From Chryseobacterium soli (GTDB taxonomy: Bacteria; Bacteroidota; Bacteroidia; Flavobacteriales; Weeksellaceae): DNA of 64,000 nucleotides. Positions 31,534-40,533 of this stretch are shown here, piece after piece. The notes below the pieces were generated by a model. It searched no databases, was not told the DNA's origin, and saw nothing but the letters and a program-made list of their open reading frames with translations. Numbering within the stretch: the first letter of the stretch is position 1; each line of letters opens with the position of its first letter. The DNA lies in NCBI RefSeq assembly GCF_000737705.1, contig NZ_JPRH01000001.1, positions 434,001-498,000 of the forward strand, written 5' to 3'. The translations under genes were made by a program, and so were the position numbers.

Positions 31534-32778
31534 ATGACAAACGAACAATACCAAGAAGCGGTAGACTGGCTTTTTGTGCAGGCTCCCAACTATCAGATTG
31601 ATGGAGAAAAAGCGTACAAGCCTGGTTTAGATAACATTATAAGACTTTGTGATTTCTTTGGTAATCCTCAGGAAAGCATACAATGCATCCATATTGGAGG
31701 GACTAACGGAAAAGGATCTACGAGTAATATGCTGGCTTCAGTTCTTCAGGAAGCGGGTTATAAAGTGGGTTTGTATAATTCACCTCATCTTATTGACTTT
31801 ACAGAACGTATAAAAGTTAACGGTAAAAACTGTAATAAAGAGTTTGTCTTTGATTTTATTCAAAAACTTAAAAATCTTCCTGACGATATTCAACCCTCTT
31901 TTTTTGAATTTACTACGATTATGGCTTTTGAATATTTTCATCAGCAGAAGGTAGATTTTGCCATTATTGAAGTGGGTTTAGGAGGAAGGCTGGATTCAAC
32001 CAATATTATCAAACCATTGGTTGCTGCGATTACCAATGTTCAGCTTGACCATCAAAACATTTTAGGAGATACCATTGAGGAAATTGCCAGAGAAAAAGCA
32101 GGAATTATTAAAAACAATACTCCTATTGTTTTCGGAGACGATCATGAAGTGGTTAAAAATATCATTAAAGAGAAAGCCAGACAGGAAAATGCACGGTTTA
32201 TTGATGCTTCTCTGATACAGTCGGATTTACAGTCAGATTTAAGAGGCAATTATCAGCAAAAGAATATCAAAGTTGTGCTGGCTTTGATAGAAGAATTAAG
32301 AAAATTACAGGTAAAAATCTCCGACCAACATATTGAACAGGGTTTATTACATGTTCACAGAAATACAGGATTCATAGGCCGCTGGTTTGAATTTTCACAA
32401 ACTCCCCTGACGGTCTGTGATACTGCCCATAACCAGGCAGGATTAGAGCAGGTTTTTGGCCAGCTTAATTCTATTGACCGACGCAAGCATGTTATTTTGG
32501 GCTTTGTGAATGACAAAAAAATAGATGAAGTGATGAATATGCTTCCCGAAAATTCTATATTTTATTTTGCAAAACCGTCTATCCATAGGGGCAGACATCC
32601 CGAAGATTATGAAAACCTACTGATCGAAGCAAAAATTTTTTATAAAATTTTCAATTCGGTGCAAGAAGCCTATCTTTCTGCAAAAGAGGAATGTACAAAC
32701 GAAGAAATGATTTTTATCGGCGGAAGTAACTTTGTTGTAGGAGAATTTTTAGAAAAAAATTTGGAGATTTCCGAATAA
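31534..32778 (+). CDS. folC: Folylpolyglutamate synthase / dihydrofolate synthase
   Basis: A 414-residue Mur-ligase-fold enzyme that adds glutamate to dihydropteroate and folates. The P-loop IGGTNGKGSTSNML is at residues 54-67, followed by the FolC loop YNSPHLIDFTERIKVNG. FEFTTIMAFEYF and GLGGRLDSTNII are further signatures, and the C-terminal domain begins about residue 295 (WFEFSQTPLTVCDTAHNQAG). The end of the gene overlaps the -33 element of the tRNA-Val promoter. Confidence 0.95.
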   Translation: MTNEQYQEAVDWLFVQAPNYQIDGEKAYKPGLDNIIRLCDFFGNPQESIQCIHIGGTNGKGSTSNMLASVLQEAGYKVGLYNSPHLIDFTERIKVNGKNCNKEFVFDFIQKLKNLPDDIQPSFFEFTTIMAFEYFHQQKVDFAIIEVGLGGRLDSTNIIKPLVAAITNVQLDHQNILGDTIEEIAREKAGIIKNNTPIVFGDDHEVVKNIIKEKARQENARFIDASLIQSDLQSDLRGNYQQKNIKVVLALIEELRKLQVKISDQHIEQGLLHVHRNTGFIGRWFEFSQTPLTVCDTAHNQAGLEQVFGQLNSIDRRKHVILGFVNDKKIDEVMNMLPENSIFYFAKPSIHRGRHPEDYENLLIEAKIFYKIFNSVQEAYLSAKEECTNEEMIFIGGSNFVVGEFLEKNLEISE

Positions 32779-32790
32779 GTCGTATATTTG
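32760..32790 (+). promoter_or_regulatory. Promoter of the tRNA-Val pair
   Basis: TTTG at 32760-32763, an exact 19-base spacer and TATATTTG at 32783-32790: a complete perfect match to the Bacteroidota -33/-7 promoter. It begins inside the last codons of folC and lies 33 bases before the first tRNA. Confidence 0.75.
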
Positions 32791-32823
32791 CACCACTCTA
32801 AACGAGATAATCGTTATACATAG

Positions 32824-32898
32824 GGGCTCTTAGCTCAGTTGGTTCAGAGCATCTGGTTTACACCCAGAGGGTCGGGGGTTCGAATCCCTCAGGGCCCA
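32824..32898 (+). tRNA. tRNA-Val (UAC), copy 1
   Basis: A 75-base cloverleaf. Acceptor stem GGGCTCT/AGGGCCC has one T-G pair. D arm with GCTC/GAGC; anticodon stem TCTGG/CCAGA around loop TTTACAC, giving anticodon TAC (reads Val codons). T arm loop TTCGAAT. The CCA end is not encoded (CCC-A-CA follows). The 75 bases are identical to copy 2. Confidence 0.97.
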
Positions 32899-32933
32899 CA
32901 CAAAGGTAACTGAAGCCTTTCAAAAAAAATTCA

Positions 32934-33008
32934 GGGCTCTTAGCTCAGTTGGTTCAGAGCATCTGGTTTACACCCAGAGGGTCGGGGGTTCGAATCCCTC
33001 AGGGCCCA
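32934..33008 (+). tRNA. tRNA-Val (UAC), copy 2
   Basis: Identical to copy 1 over all 75 bases, 35 bases downstream, with the same flanking 'ca' trailer. It probably shares the copy 1 promoter and is processed from one precursor; a small T-rich hairpin (ctctcaagaaattgagag, 33014-33031) follows and may terminate it. Confidence 0.97.
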
Positions 33009-33158
33009 CACAAAACTCTCAAGAAATTGAGAGTTTTTTTTATGTCTTTACTATTCCTATTTGATACAAATATTTTCACAAACTCTTCCAAGGAATGGTA
33101 TTCCATCTATATTTCTTTACCTTTACGACCTGTTTGGCTTTATTAATATTTTTAAGCT

Positions 33159-34280
33159 TTGAAGGAACTTCACATTATATCATTTAATTACCCCTACCCT
33201 CCTACGTACGGTGGAATCATTGACGTTTACTATAAAATTAAAGCCCTGTCGGAAATTGGCGTTGTCATCCATCTGCACTGTTTTGTAGATAAAATCCCAC
33301 AAAAGGTTGATGATGAAATAAAGAGTCTCGTTGCCAATATTTTCTTTTATGAGAAGAAGAAAAATCCAATGCTCTATTTCTCCAGAAAACCTTTTGCTGC
33401 TGCGATAAGAAATTCAGAGGCTTTGCTTAAGAATTTAAATACTTATAAAGCCCCTTTGTTATTTGAAGGACTCCAGACTACAGCTGTTATTAACTGTTTT
33501 AAAAACAAGGGATTCAAGCTCTATCTTCGGCTTCATAATAACGAATCAGCCTACTATAAGGGACTTGCGAAATCAGAAAAAAATATTTTTAAAAAAATTA
33601 TCTACACACTTGAAAGCTTTAAGTTTCATCATTACCAGAATAAGCTTTTAAAGAAATTCGACGCTGTTTTCTGCCTTTCTCAAAAGGAATATATGGAAAC
33701 ATCCAACCTTTCAGCAAACGCTGTACTCGTTCATCTGTTTCATGGAAATGAAGTGGTGAAAAATTTAGACAAAAAAGGGGATTATTTTCTGTTTCATGGA
33801 GACCTGACTACTTCTGACAACAAAAAAGCGTTAGACGAGACAATTTCACTGTTTAAAAGCCTTCCTGACTACCCATTGATAGTAGCCTCCGACCGCGCCA
33901 ATGAAAGTATAAAGAAAAAAATCAATAAGATTGAGAACATCCGGCTTGTACCCATCGAAAACGATGACAATCTGCACCTTCTTTTTGAAAATGCCCATGC
34001 CAATATTCTCCTTTCTTACCAAAATTCAGGGACGAAGGTGAAGCTGTTCAATGCACTTTACAACAGCAGGTTTGTGATCATTAATCCTAATATTACTGAT
34101 GATAAAGATTTAATCAATTTATGCAGCTACGGTTCTACCATTGAAGAAATTCGTGCGCATATTATGACGTTAGCAGAACAGAATTATAATTTAACTGCTG
34201 AGAGAAAAGAAATTTTACAACAAAACTATTCGGATAAAGCTAAAGCAAAGGAAATAGTCGCTGTTATTTTTAAAGATTAA
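33159..34280 (+). CDS. Glycosyltransferase (GT1/GT4-like, GT-B fold)
   Basis: A 373-residue GT-B glycosyltransferase. The N-terminal domain starts ISFNYPYPPTYGGIIDVYYK, typical of GT4 acceptor-binding domains with a Gly-rich loop. The C-terminal nucleotide-sugar domain holds YFLFHGDLTTSDNKKAL and FENAHANILLSYQNSGTKVK, the expected E-x-x-x-x-x-x-E-like loop being weaker than usual. No ATG precedes this N-terminus; TTG at 33159 is the likely start. It overlaps the convergent GT9 gene by 11 bases. Product unknown, probably a surface glycan. Confidence 0.82.
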   Translation: MKELHIISFNYPYPPTYGGIIDVYYKIKALSEIGVVIHLHCFVDKIPQKVDDEIKSLVANIFFYEKKKNPMLYFSRKPFAAAIRNSEALLKNLNTYKAPLLFEGLQTTAVINCFKNKGFKLYLRLHNNESAYYKGLAKSEKNIFKKIIYTLESFKFHHYQNKLLKKFDAVFCLSQKEYMETSNLSANAVLVHLFHGNEVVKNLDKKGDYFLFHGDLTTSDNKKALDETISLFKSLPDYPLIVASDRANESIKKKINKIENIRLVPIENDDNLHLLFENAHANILLSYQNSGTKVKLFNALYNSRFVIINPNITDDKDLINLCSYGSTIEEIRAHIMTLAEQNYNLTAERKEILQQNYSDKAKAKEIVAVIFKD

Positions 34281-35241
34281 CAGCCTGAACAATTTTTTGG
34301 ATATTAAGCTCTTCCAGACATGCCCAATCCCCTCTGTAGCATTCTTTATCACCAAATACCGAACAGGGTCTGCATGTCAAATCCGTAACCTGCACTACAT
34401 CATCTTCACTCTGACCAAAACCAAGAAAGCCAGCATAGGGATGGGTAGACCCCCAAACAGAAACACATCTGGTTCCCATAAGGCTCGCCAGGTGCATATT
34501 GGCAGAATCCATTGAAATCATTAATTCCAATTCAGATATTTTATGAAGTTCCTCAGTAAGGCTTAATTTTCCGGAAAGACTTTTTGTATTTGGGATCTCC
34601 GTTTCCCATTTTTCAAGGGTTTCAGTTTCTTTTTTACCCCCTCCAAAAAAATAAACGGTATGTTTCTTAGAAAGAATTTTCGCCAATTCATATGATTTTT
34701 CCAAAGGAAGCATTTTTCCTTTGTGCTGGGCAAAAGGAGCAAAGCCTATTCCTGATTTCTGGTCGCATGTAGGTCTTAGCTGATGCGAAAGCTCAACCTT
34801 AAATCCCATTTCACGAAACACATCCGCGTAACGCTCAACTGTTTTTTTAAGCTGCACTTTATCCAGATTCCAGATGTCGGTTAACCGCTCTTTTTCCTCT
34901 TTCCCTTTATTGATCTTGAATACCTTAAGCCCTTTTTGTCTGTAAATTTTATCTAAAATTTTAGTCCTGATCACATCATGAAGATTCGCAATATAATCCG
35001 GGTTAAACTCTTTAATAAGTTCGCTGGCTAGCCTTCTTAAACCAAAGAATCCTTTATAATCATCAAGATCAATCCCTTTGAATATGACATTGGGAATACC
35101 GGCAAACAGCCCCTCGAAATTTTTTCTGGAAACCATAATGATTTCAACATCCGGGTTTTGTTCCAAAAATTCCCGAAAAACAGGCGCTGTCATTGCGACA
35201 TCGCCAAAAGCGGAAAAACGATATGCTAAAACTCTTGTCAC
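34270..35241 (-). CDS. Glycosyltransferase family 9 (heptosyltransferase-like)
   Basis: A 323-residue GT9 protein, relative of LPS heptosyltransferases WaaC/WaaF. The start VLAYRFSAFGDVAMTAPVFR has the usual R-x-S-x-x-GD pattern. The C-terminal half contains GFAPFAQHKGKMLPLEK, the SMDSANMHLASLMGTRCVSVWG donor site, and the tail LTCRPCSVFGDKEC. Adds a sugar to the lipopolysaccharide core; the donor cannot be fixed. It ends 11 bases inside the opposite glycosyltransferase and begins two bases from sufE. Confidence 0.88.
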   Translation of the reverse strand: MTRVLAYRFSAFGDVAMTAPVFREFLEQNPDVEIIMVSRKNFEGLFAGIPNVIFKGIDLDDYKGFFGLRRLASELIKEFNPDYIANLHDVIRTKILDKIYRQKGLKVFKINKGKEEKERLTDIWNLDKVQLKKTVERYADVFREMGFKVELSHQLRPTCDQKSGIGFAPFAQHKGKMLPLEKSYELAKILSKKHTVYFFGGGKKETETLEKWETEIPNTKSLSGKLSLTEELHKISELELMISMDSANMHLASLMGTRCVSVWGSTHPYAGFLGFGQSEDDVVQVTDLTCRPCSVFGDKECYRGDWACLEELNIQKIVQAVNL

Positions 35242-35243
35242 GA

Positions 35244-35663
35244 CTACGATTTCAGTTGATAGGCAACTGCGTAAAATTTAATCTGCTTGGTCATGGCCAT
35301 CAATCCGTTGGCTCTGGATGGAGAAAGAAATTCCTGCAGTCCGATTTCAGAAATAAATTCAAAATCAGAGTCTAAAATTTCCTGCATAGAATGGCCGCTA
35401 TAAATGCTTACCAGTAAAGAAACAATTCCTTTCGGAAGAATTCCGTCAGAGTCGGCATTGAAAAAAAGTTTCCCATCTTTGAACTCAGCATCGATCCACA
35501 CCTTGCTCTGGCATCCTTTGATCAGGTTTTCGTCTACCTTCTTGTCTTCAGAAAGCCCTTTCAATTCTTTTCCAAGATCAATGATGTATTCGTATTTTTG
35601 CTCCCAATCATCAAGAAATGCAAATTCGTCGATTATTTCCTGCTGTTTTTCTTTAATGGTCAT
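35244..35663 (-). CDS. sufE: SufE-family Fe-S cluster assembly protein
   Basis: A 139-residue SufE, which takes sulfur from the SufS cysteine desulfurase for Fe-S cluster assembly. The active cysteine is in NLIKGCQSKVWI near residue 50, with the family's GLMAMTKQI-like C-terminal helix. It is upstream of the GT9 gene with a two-base gap, although the two roles are unrelated. A -7 element precedes it at 35678-35685. Other suf genes are not in the window. Confidence 0.92.
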   Translation of the reverse strand: MTIKEKQQEIIDEFAFLDDWEQKYEYIIDLGKELKGLSEDKKVDENLIKGCQSKVWIDAEFKDGKLFFNADSDGILPKGIVSLLVSIYSGHSMQEILDSDFEFISEIGLQEFLSPSRANGLMAMTKQIKFYAVAYQLKS

Positions 35664-35677
35664 TTCTATACTTTCTG

Positions 35678-35685
35678 CAAAGATA
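35678..35685 (-). promoter_or_regulatory. -7 promoter element of sufE
   Basis: TATCTTTG on the minus strand, a perfect TAnnTTTG match. It lies only 15 bases upstream of the ATG, so the leader is short. Confidence 0.5.
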
Positions 35686-35743
35686 CTAAATTATGCTTTA
35701 GGCTTAAAGTGGTAAACTGTTCGCAAATATAATAATGTGAACA

Positions 35744-36850
35744 TCATCTTACTGAATCAGATGCTTTTTCAAAAACTTTCAAAAGTTTCTGTTCTTCATT
35801 TTCCCAGCAAAGAGCATTTGAGGCTTTTTCCAGTTCCTTCTGATAGCTTTTTCTACCTTTATTTAAAACCTTTCTTACTGCTTCAGCAATGTTTTCTGGC
35901 TGGTGATCTTTTATAATCACTCCTACATCAAACTGCTTTTTAATATTTTCCATTTCCGGAAGGCTCGCCATAATCAAGGGAAGTCGTGCCTGGATGCAAT
36001 CCAGAACTTTATTTGGAAGCGAGTAAAGATAACTGTCACCCCCATTTTCTTCAATACTCATCCCGACATCAGCAGACATCGTAACTTTCCGTAAAGAATC
36101 GGGCAATAATTTCCCCAGAAACCGAACTTTATCCTGAAGGTTCTCCTGAATAACCAATTCCTCATATTCTTTTTTCCTTGGACCATCACCTGCAATGGTA
36201 AATATAACATGATCCAAGTGATGCATTGCCAAAATGGCCTTATCGATTCCTCGGAAAGGATTTATGGCACCCTGGTAAAGAAGTATCTTTGGATTATTTT
36301 CTGGAATCTCTGTCTGAAAATCTATTTTTCTGGGTGCGTTTTGAATAACAACCGGATCTGCGCCATACTTTTTTTGAAACCATTTCGCATAGCTTCCACT
36401 GGCCGTTATCATGAATTCAAGCTTTGGAACTACGGTTTTTTCCAGATAACGCCATAATTTTTGTGACATTTTGCCCTGAATTGCCGGCATTTCAGAAAAA
36501 ATCTCATGACTGTCAAAAACCAGAGGAATATTTAATTTTTTTGCGATCAGATAATTAGGCAGCAGCGCATCAATATCATTCGCATGGAGAATCGTGTTCC
36601 GGTCTGCTTTTTTCTTTAATTCATGGTACAGTTTCCAGTTAAATTCAAAGTAAGCAGTCTTCAGACTTTTTGAGAATAATTGTATTCTTGAAAACGGATA
36701 AGGACGCGCCATTTCTTCCGATCCTTTCCAGTTATTTCCTATCAGTTCTACCTCATAGCCGTTATCATGCAGTGTACGGCAGATTTTTTCAATACGCTGG
36801 TCTGTATATAAATTACTAAAAGCGGAGGTAATTATTTTTTTCCTTTTCAT
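35744..36850 (-). CDS. Glycosyltransferase family 4
   Basis: A 368-residue GT-B enzyme. It starts IITSAFSNLYTDQRIEKICR; the N-terminal domain contains DSHEIFSEMPAIQG, and the C-terminal nucleotide-sugar domain has ILLYQGAINPFRGIDKAI and GPRKKEYEELV with a later MSIEENGGDSYLYSLPNK. These are GT4 features. It probably builds an extracellular or capsular glycan; donor and acceptor are unknown. It follows the small YgjV-like gene with a four-base overlap, which implies coupled translation. Confidence 0.85.
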   Translation of the reverse strand: MKRKKIITSAFSNLYTDQRIEKICRTLHDNGYEVELIGNNWKGSEEMARPYPFSRIQLFSKSLKTAYFEFNWKLYHELKKKADRNTILHANDIDALLPNYLIAKKLNIPLVFDSHEIFSEMPAIQGKMSQKLWRYLEKTVVPKLEFMITASGSYAKWFQKKYGADPVVIQNAPRKIDFQTEIPENNPKILLYQGAINPFRGIDKAILAMHHLDHVIFTIAGDGPRKKEYEELVIQENLQDKVRFLGKLLPDSLRKVTMSADVGMSIEENGGDSYLYSLPNKVLDCIQARLPLIMASLPEMENIKKQFDVGVIIKDHQPENIAEAVRKVLNKGRKSYQKELEKASNALCWENEEQKLLKVFEKASDSVR

Positions 36851-37074
36851 TTTCCGTTCTTTCCTGTGATCAAATGGTACACCTGCACAAAACAGAGCAA
36901 ACCATTAGGAATAATAACCGGCCACAGCATTCCGCTGTAAATACCATATACTACAAAACAGGCACATCCGATTAAATTAACAATTCTGATTTTCCGTAAA
37001 TTTCTTAATGCAAAGCTTAGTACGATAAAAAGGGAAGCGGCATATCCGATATAGTTAGCAAATTCGGGAGTCAT
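36847..37074 (-). CDS. Small YgjV/PQ-loop-like membrane protein
   Basis: A 75-residue protein with three hydrophobic helices (ANYIGYAASLFIVLSFAL, VNLIGCACFVVYGIYSGM, VIIPNGLLCFVQVYHLI). The NxxGxxxFxxYG pattern is that of YgjV/semi-SWEET-like small membrane proteins. Similar genes in this group are sometimes mislabelled as uroporphyrinogen decarboxylase; there is no such domain. It overlaps the glycosyltransferase start by four bases. Transport role is only inferred from the fold. Confidence 0.65.
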   Translation of the reverse strand: MTPEFANYIGYAASLFIVLSFALRNLRKIRIVNLIGCACFVVYGIYSGMLWPVIIPNGLLCFVQVYHLITGKNGK

Positions 37075-37225
37075 AAGAGGAATTTAAGGGAAACAAACTT
37101 AATCATTTTCAATAAGATAATAAAATTTTTTCTGCCATAAAGTCATTTATTGGTTTTTGGTAAAATATTTGTAATTTAGATAATAGATAAATGGTAATGT
37201 TGCCATTATTCTAATGAGATATATT

Positions 37226-39754
37226 ATGGATTATAAGTTTTCACAAGGTTTGAGCCAAGTGTTCAAACAGAGCAAAAATGAAGCAAAAAGGCTGAAAAGT
37301 GAATTTCTTAATACAGAACATCTACTTTTAGGTATTATAAAAACGGAAAACTCTGCTAAAGAAATCCTTAACAACCTTAATGCGGATTTAACACAAATCA
37401 GAAGAAAAATTGAAACTCTAAATACAGCAAGTCTTAATCCTATTTCTGAGGAGGTTACCAATATTTCTTTCACGAAGATGGCAGATCATGCCATTAAGCG
37501 TGCAGAACTGGAATGCAGACAATATAAAAGCAATGAAATTAATACCGTTCATCTGCTTCTCGGCATCCTTTACAAATATGAAGATCCTACCTCAAGTATA
37601 TTAGGTGCTTATGATATAGATTATGAAGGTGTTTCAAGGGAATATCAAACCATGCTTAAAAACTCCGGACAGGCGCCTCAAATGAGTGCATATGACGATG
37701 ACGATGAAAGAGAAGATTTTGAGCAAATGAGAAAACCTTCAGGAAATTTAGGTTCTGCAAAAAGCAAAACACCTACCCTGGATAATTTCGGAAGAGACCT
37801 TACTTCACTGGCAAGAGACGGAAAATTAGATCCCGTAATCGGCCGTGAAAAAGAAATTGAGAGAGTTTCTCAAATCTTATCGAGAAGAAAGAAAAACAAT
37901 CCACTGCTTATCGGGGAACCGGGAGTAGGTAAATCTGCCATTGCAGAAGGATTGGCTTTAAGAATTCAGCAGAAGAAAGTTTCAAGAGTTCTGTATGGTA
38001 AAAGAGTGATCACGCTGGATCTTGCAAGTTTAGTTGCAGGAACCAAATATCGTGGACAGTTCGAAGAAAGAATGAAGGCCATCATGACGGAATTAGAGAA
38101 AAACCGTGATGTAATCTTATTCATTGATGAGCTTCATACGATTGTAGGCGCAGGAAGTTCTACAGGAAGTCTTGATGCATCCAATATGTTCAAACCTGCT
38201 TTGGCAAGGGGCGAAATTCAATGTATTGGTGCCACTACTCTGGATGAATACCGTCAGTACATTGAAAAAGACGGAGCACTGGAGAGAAGATTCCAAAAAG
38301 TAATGGTAGAGCCAACTTCTATTGATGAAACCATTCAGATTCTGAATCAAATCAAAGATAAATATGAAGAGCATCACAATGTAGTATATACTCCGGAAGC
38401 TATTCTGGCTTGTGTCAATTTGACTGCAAGATATATTACAGACCGTTTCTTACCGGACAAAGCGATTGATGCAATGGATGAAGCGGGTTCCCGTGTTTAT
38501 ATTAAAAACATGAAAGTTCCGACCGAAATCATTGATTTTGAACAAAAAATTGAAGAGATTAAGGATCTGAAACAGAAAGCTGTAAAAGCTCAGGATTATC
38601 TTGAGGCCAGAAAGCTTAAAGATGAAGAGGAACGTCTTCAAATGGAACTGAATGTAGCCCAGGAAAAATGGGATAAAGATGTAAAAGAGAAAAAAGAAAC
38701 CGTTACGGATGAAAATGTAGCTGAAGTTGTTTCTATGATGAGCGGCATTCCTGTAACTAAAGTTGGTAAGAATGAGCTTGATAAACTTGCTCAGATGGAT
38801 GAAAAACTGAACGGAAAAGTAATCGGTCAGGAAGATGCTGTGAAAAAAGTCGTTAAAGCGATTCAAAGAAACAGAGCAGGTCTGAAAGATCCTAATCGCC
38901 CTATCGGAACATTCATTTTCTTAGGAACTACCGGTGTCGGTAAAACTGAGCTTGCTAAAGTAATGGCAAGAGAACTCTTTGATTCTGATGAATCACTGAT
39001 CAGAATTGACATGAGTGAATACATGGAGAAATTCGCAGTTTCAAGATTGGTTGGAGCGCCTCCGGGATACGTTGGATACGAAGAAGGTGGTCAGCTGACT
39101 GAAGCCGTAAGAAGAAAACCTTATGCAGTCGTTCTTTTGGATGAAATTGAAAAAGCTCACCCGGATGTGTTCAATATTCTGTTACAGATTTTGGATGAAG
39201 GATTCGTGACTGATAGTTTAGGAAGAAAAATTGACTTTAGAAATACGATCATTATCCTTACCTCAAACATTGGTACCAGAGATATTAAAGATTTTGGAGA
39301 CGGTGTAGGATTTGGAACTTCTGCTAAAAAGTCAAATTCTGATACAAGAGCCAGAAGTACCATTGAAAATGCCCTTAAAAAAGCATTTGCCCCTGAGTTT
39401 CTGAACAGAATTGATGACATCGTGATCTTCAACTCTCTTGAAAAAACCGATATCAAGAAAATTATTGATCTTGAATTGAACAAACTATACAGCAGACTTG
39501 AAAAATTAGGCTACAAAGTTGATCTTACTGAAGAAGCCAAAGATTTCATTTCTGAAAAAGGATGGGATAAAGATTTCGGAGCAAGACCATTGAAAAGAGC
39601 GATCCAGAAGTACATTGAGGATTTATTAGCTGAAATGCTGGTAAATAAACAATTGAACGAAGGTGAAACTATTACACTGGATGTAAACGAAGCGAAAGAT
39701 GGATTAGCCGGAAAACCACAGAAAACAAAAAAATCTGCTGAGAAATCTTCTTAA
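37226..39754 (+). CDS. clpC: ATP-dependent Clp protease ATP-binding subunit ClpC
   Basis: An 842-residue ClpC-type AAA+ unfoldase that feeds proteins to ClpP. The Clp N domain (about 1-145) is followed by AAA module 1 with Walker A GEPGVGKS near residue 231, a UVR-like region (DYLEARKLKDEEERLQMEL) and AAA module 2 with GTTGVGKTELAK near 570 and VLLDEIEKAHPDVF. Start at 37226 gives the usual MDYKFS beginning; an ATG at 37214 adds four residues. The coupling loop with VGYEEGGQLTEAV is intact. Terminated by the 39780-39809 hairpin. Confidence 0.96.
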   Translation: MDYKFSQGLSQVFKQSKNEAKRLKSEFLNTEHLLLGIIKTENSAKEILNNLNADLTQIRRKIETLNTASLNPISEEVTNISFTKMADHAIKRAELECRQYKSNEINTVHLLLGILYKYEDPTSSILGAYDIDYEGVSREYQTMLKNSGQAPQMSAYDDDDEREDFEQMRKPSGNLGSAKSKTPTLDNFGRDLTSLARDGKLDPVIGREKEIERVSQILSRRKKNNPLLIGEPGVGKSAIAEGLALRIQQKKVSRVLYGKRVITLDLASLVAGTKYRGQFEERMKAIMTELEKNRDVILFIDELHTIVGAGSSTGSLDASNMFKPALARGEIQCIGATTLDEYRQYIEKDGALERRFQKVMVEPTSIDETIQILNQIKDKYEEHHNVVYTPEAILACVNLTARYITDRFLPDKAIDAMDEAGSRVYIKNMKVPTEIIDFEQKIEEIKDLKQKAVKAQDYLEARKLKDEEERLQMELNVAQEKWDKDVKEKKETVTDENVAEVVSMMSGIPVTKVGKNELDKLAQMDEKLNGKVIGQEDAVKKVVKAIQRNRAGLKDPNRPIGTFIFLGTTGVGKTELAKVMARELFDSDESLIRIDMSEYMEKFAVSRLVGAPPGYVGYEEGGQLTEAVRRKPYAVVLLDEIEKAHPDVFNILLQILDEGFVTDSLGRKIDFRNTIIILTSNIGTRDIKDFGDGVGFGTSAKKSNSDTRARSTIENALKKAFAPEFLNRIDDIVIFNSLEKTDIKKIIDLELNKLYSRLEKLGYKVDLTEEAKDFISEKGWDKDFGARPLKRAIQKYIEDLLAEMLVNKQLNEGETITLDVNEAKDGLAGKPQKTKKSAEKSS

Positions 39755-39779
39755 TAATACATTAATTATTTAATACATA

Positions 39780-39809
39780 AAAAAGCATCGAGATAACTCG
39801 ATGCTTTTT
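39780..39809. terminator. Strong terminator after clpC
   Basis: A perfect 13-base stem (aaaaagcatcgag/ctcgatgcttttt) with loop ataa. It can act in both directions; the next gene is convergent. Confidence 0.85.
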
Positions 39810-39889
39810 GTAATTAGATAGATTTCACAAATTAAATCCCAGAATATTTTTGTTAACCAAATGAATAACAATTCACTATTTACATTCAT

Positions 39890-40417
39890 TTAAAGTCCTA
39901 CTACAAAACCAATATTGGGCACCAATCCACTGGAAAAAGCACTTGATTGTTCTTTCCAAAGTACATTATACATCAATCCCAGCTGCATAAAAGAGTTCCC
40001 TCCTATTCGCTGCATGTATCCACCACCAAGGTATAAAGCGGTTTCCTCTCCATTTACTTTATAGTCGTAAAACTTATCTCTATAGTTAATAAAATAATGC
40101 TGAAGATTTGCTCCTACGTAAAAAGATCTCGCAAAATAATAATTGACAAACGGTCCTACTCCAAACATGGTTGATTTATATGAATTTGAAGTCTGCCAGG
40201 ATACGCTTCCAACAACACCTCCTTCAAGATCGTCAGTAAGCCTATATCCCACCCTTGGTGAAGCCTGAAGATAGAATGCGCTGTTACTTCCGAAGCCAAG
40301 ACCAATTCCACCTCCAAAGGTCCATTTATTCGTTTCCTGTGGGGCCGTACCGACCGAAACCTGGCAAAAAACAGATCCTGAAAGCATCAGCATCATTGCA
40401 ATTGTAATTTTTTTCAT
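39890..40417 (-). CDS. Outer-membrane beta-barrel protein
   Basis: A 175-residue exported protein with signal peptide (residues 1-18, ending VFC-Q), then alternating aromatic/Gly strands such as WTFGGGIGLGFGSNSAFYLQ, VGYRLTDDLEGGVV and FVNYYFARSFYVGANLQHYF. It finishes with a strand ending in hydrophobic residues (PNIGFVVGL), as small beta-barrels do. It resembles the OmpW/outer-membrane-beta-barrel group common in Bacteroidota. No specific role can be assigned. Confidence 0.75.
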   Translation of the reverse strand: MKKITIAMMLMLSGSVFCQVSVGTAPQETNKWTFGGGIGLGFGSNSAFYLQASPRVGYRLTDDLEGGVVGSVSWQTSNSYKSTMFGVGPFVNYYFARSFYVGANLQHYFINYRDKFYDYKVNGEETALYLGGGYMQRIGGNSFMQLGLMYNVLWKEQSSAFSSGLVPNIGFVVGL

Positions 40418-40475
40418 AGTATATCGTTTTTATCAATCTCTAAAATTATCATTTTTTTGCGAATCTTTTTAATCG

Positions 40476-40483
40476 TATTTTTG
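40476..40483 (+). promoter_or_regulatory. -7 promoter element of mnmA
   Basis: TATTTTTG, a perfect TAnnTTTG match, 50 bases before the mnmA ATG. A short stem (gaactc/gagttt) lies in the leader between. Confidence 0.55.
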
Positions 40484-40533
40484 CCGCGTCAAACTAAGAA
40501 CTCCCGTTAAGAGTTTCGTAAAATTGAAATAAC

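Noticed and set aside
32949..33146. An open frame that begins within the second tRNA-Val
   Set aside because: It overlaps the tRNA and its trailer, and the N-terminal part is a translation of tRNA sequence; no family resemblance.
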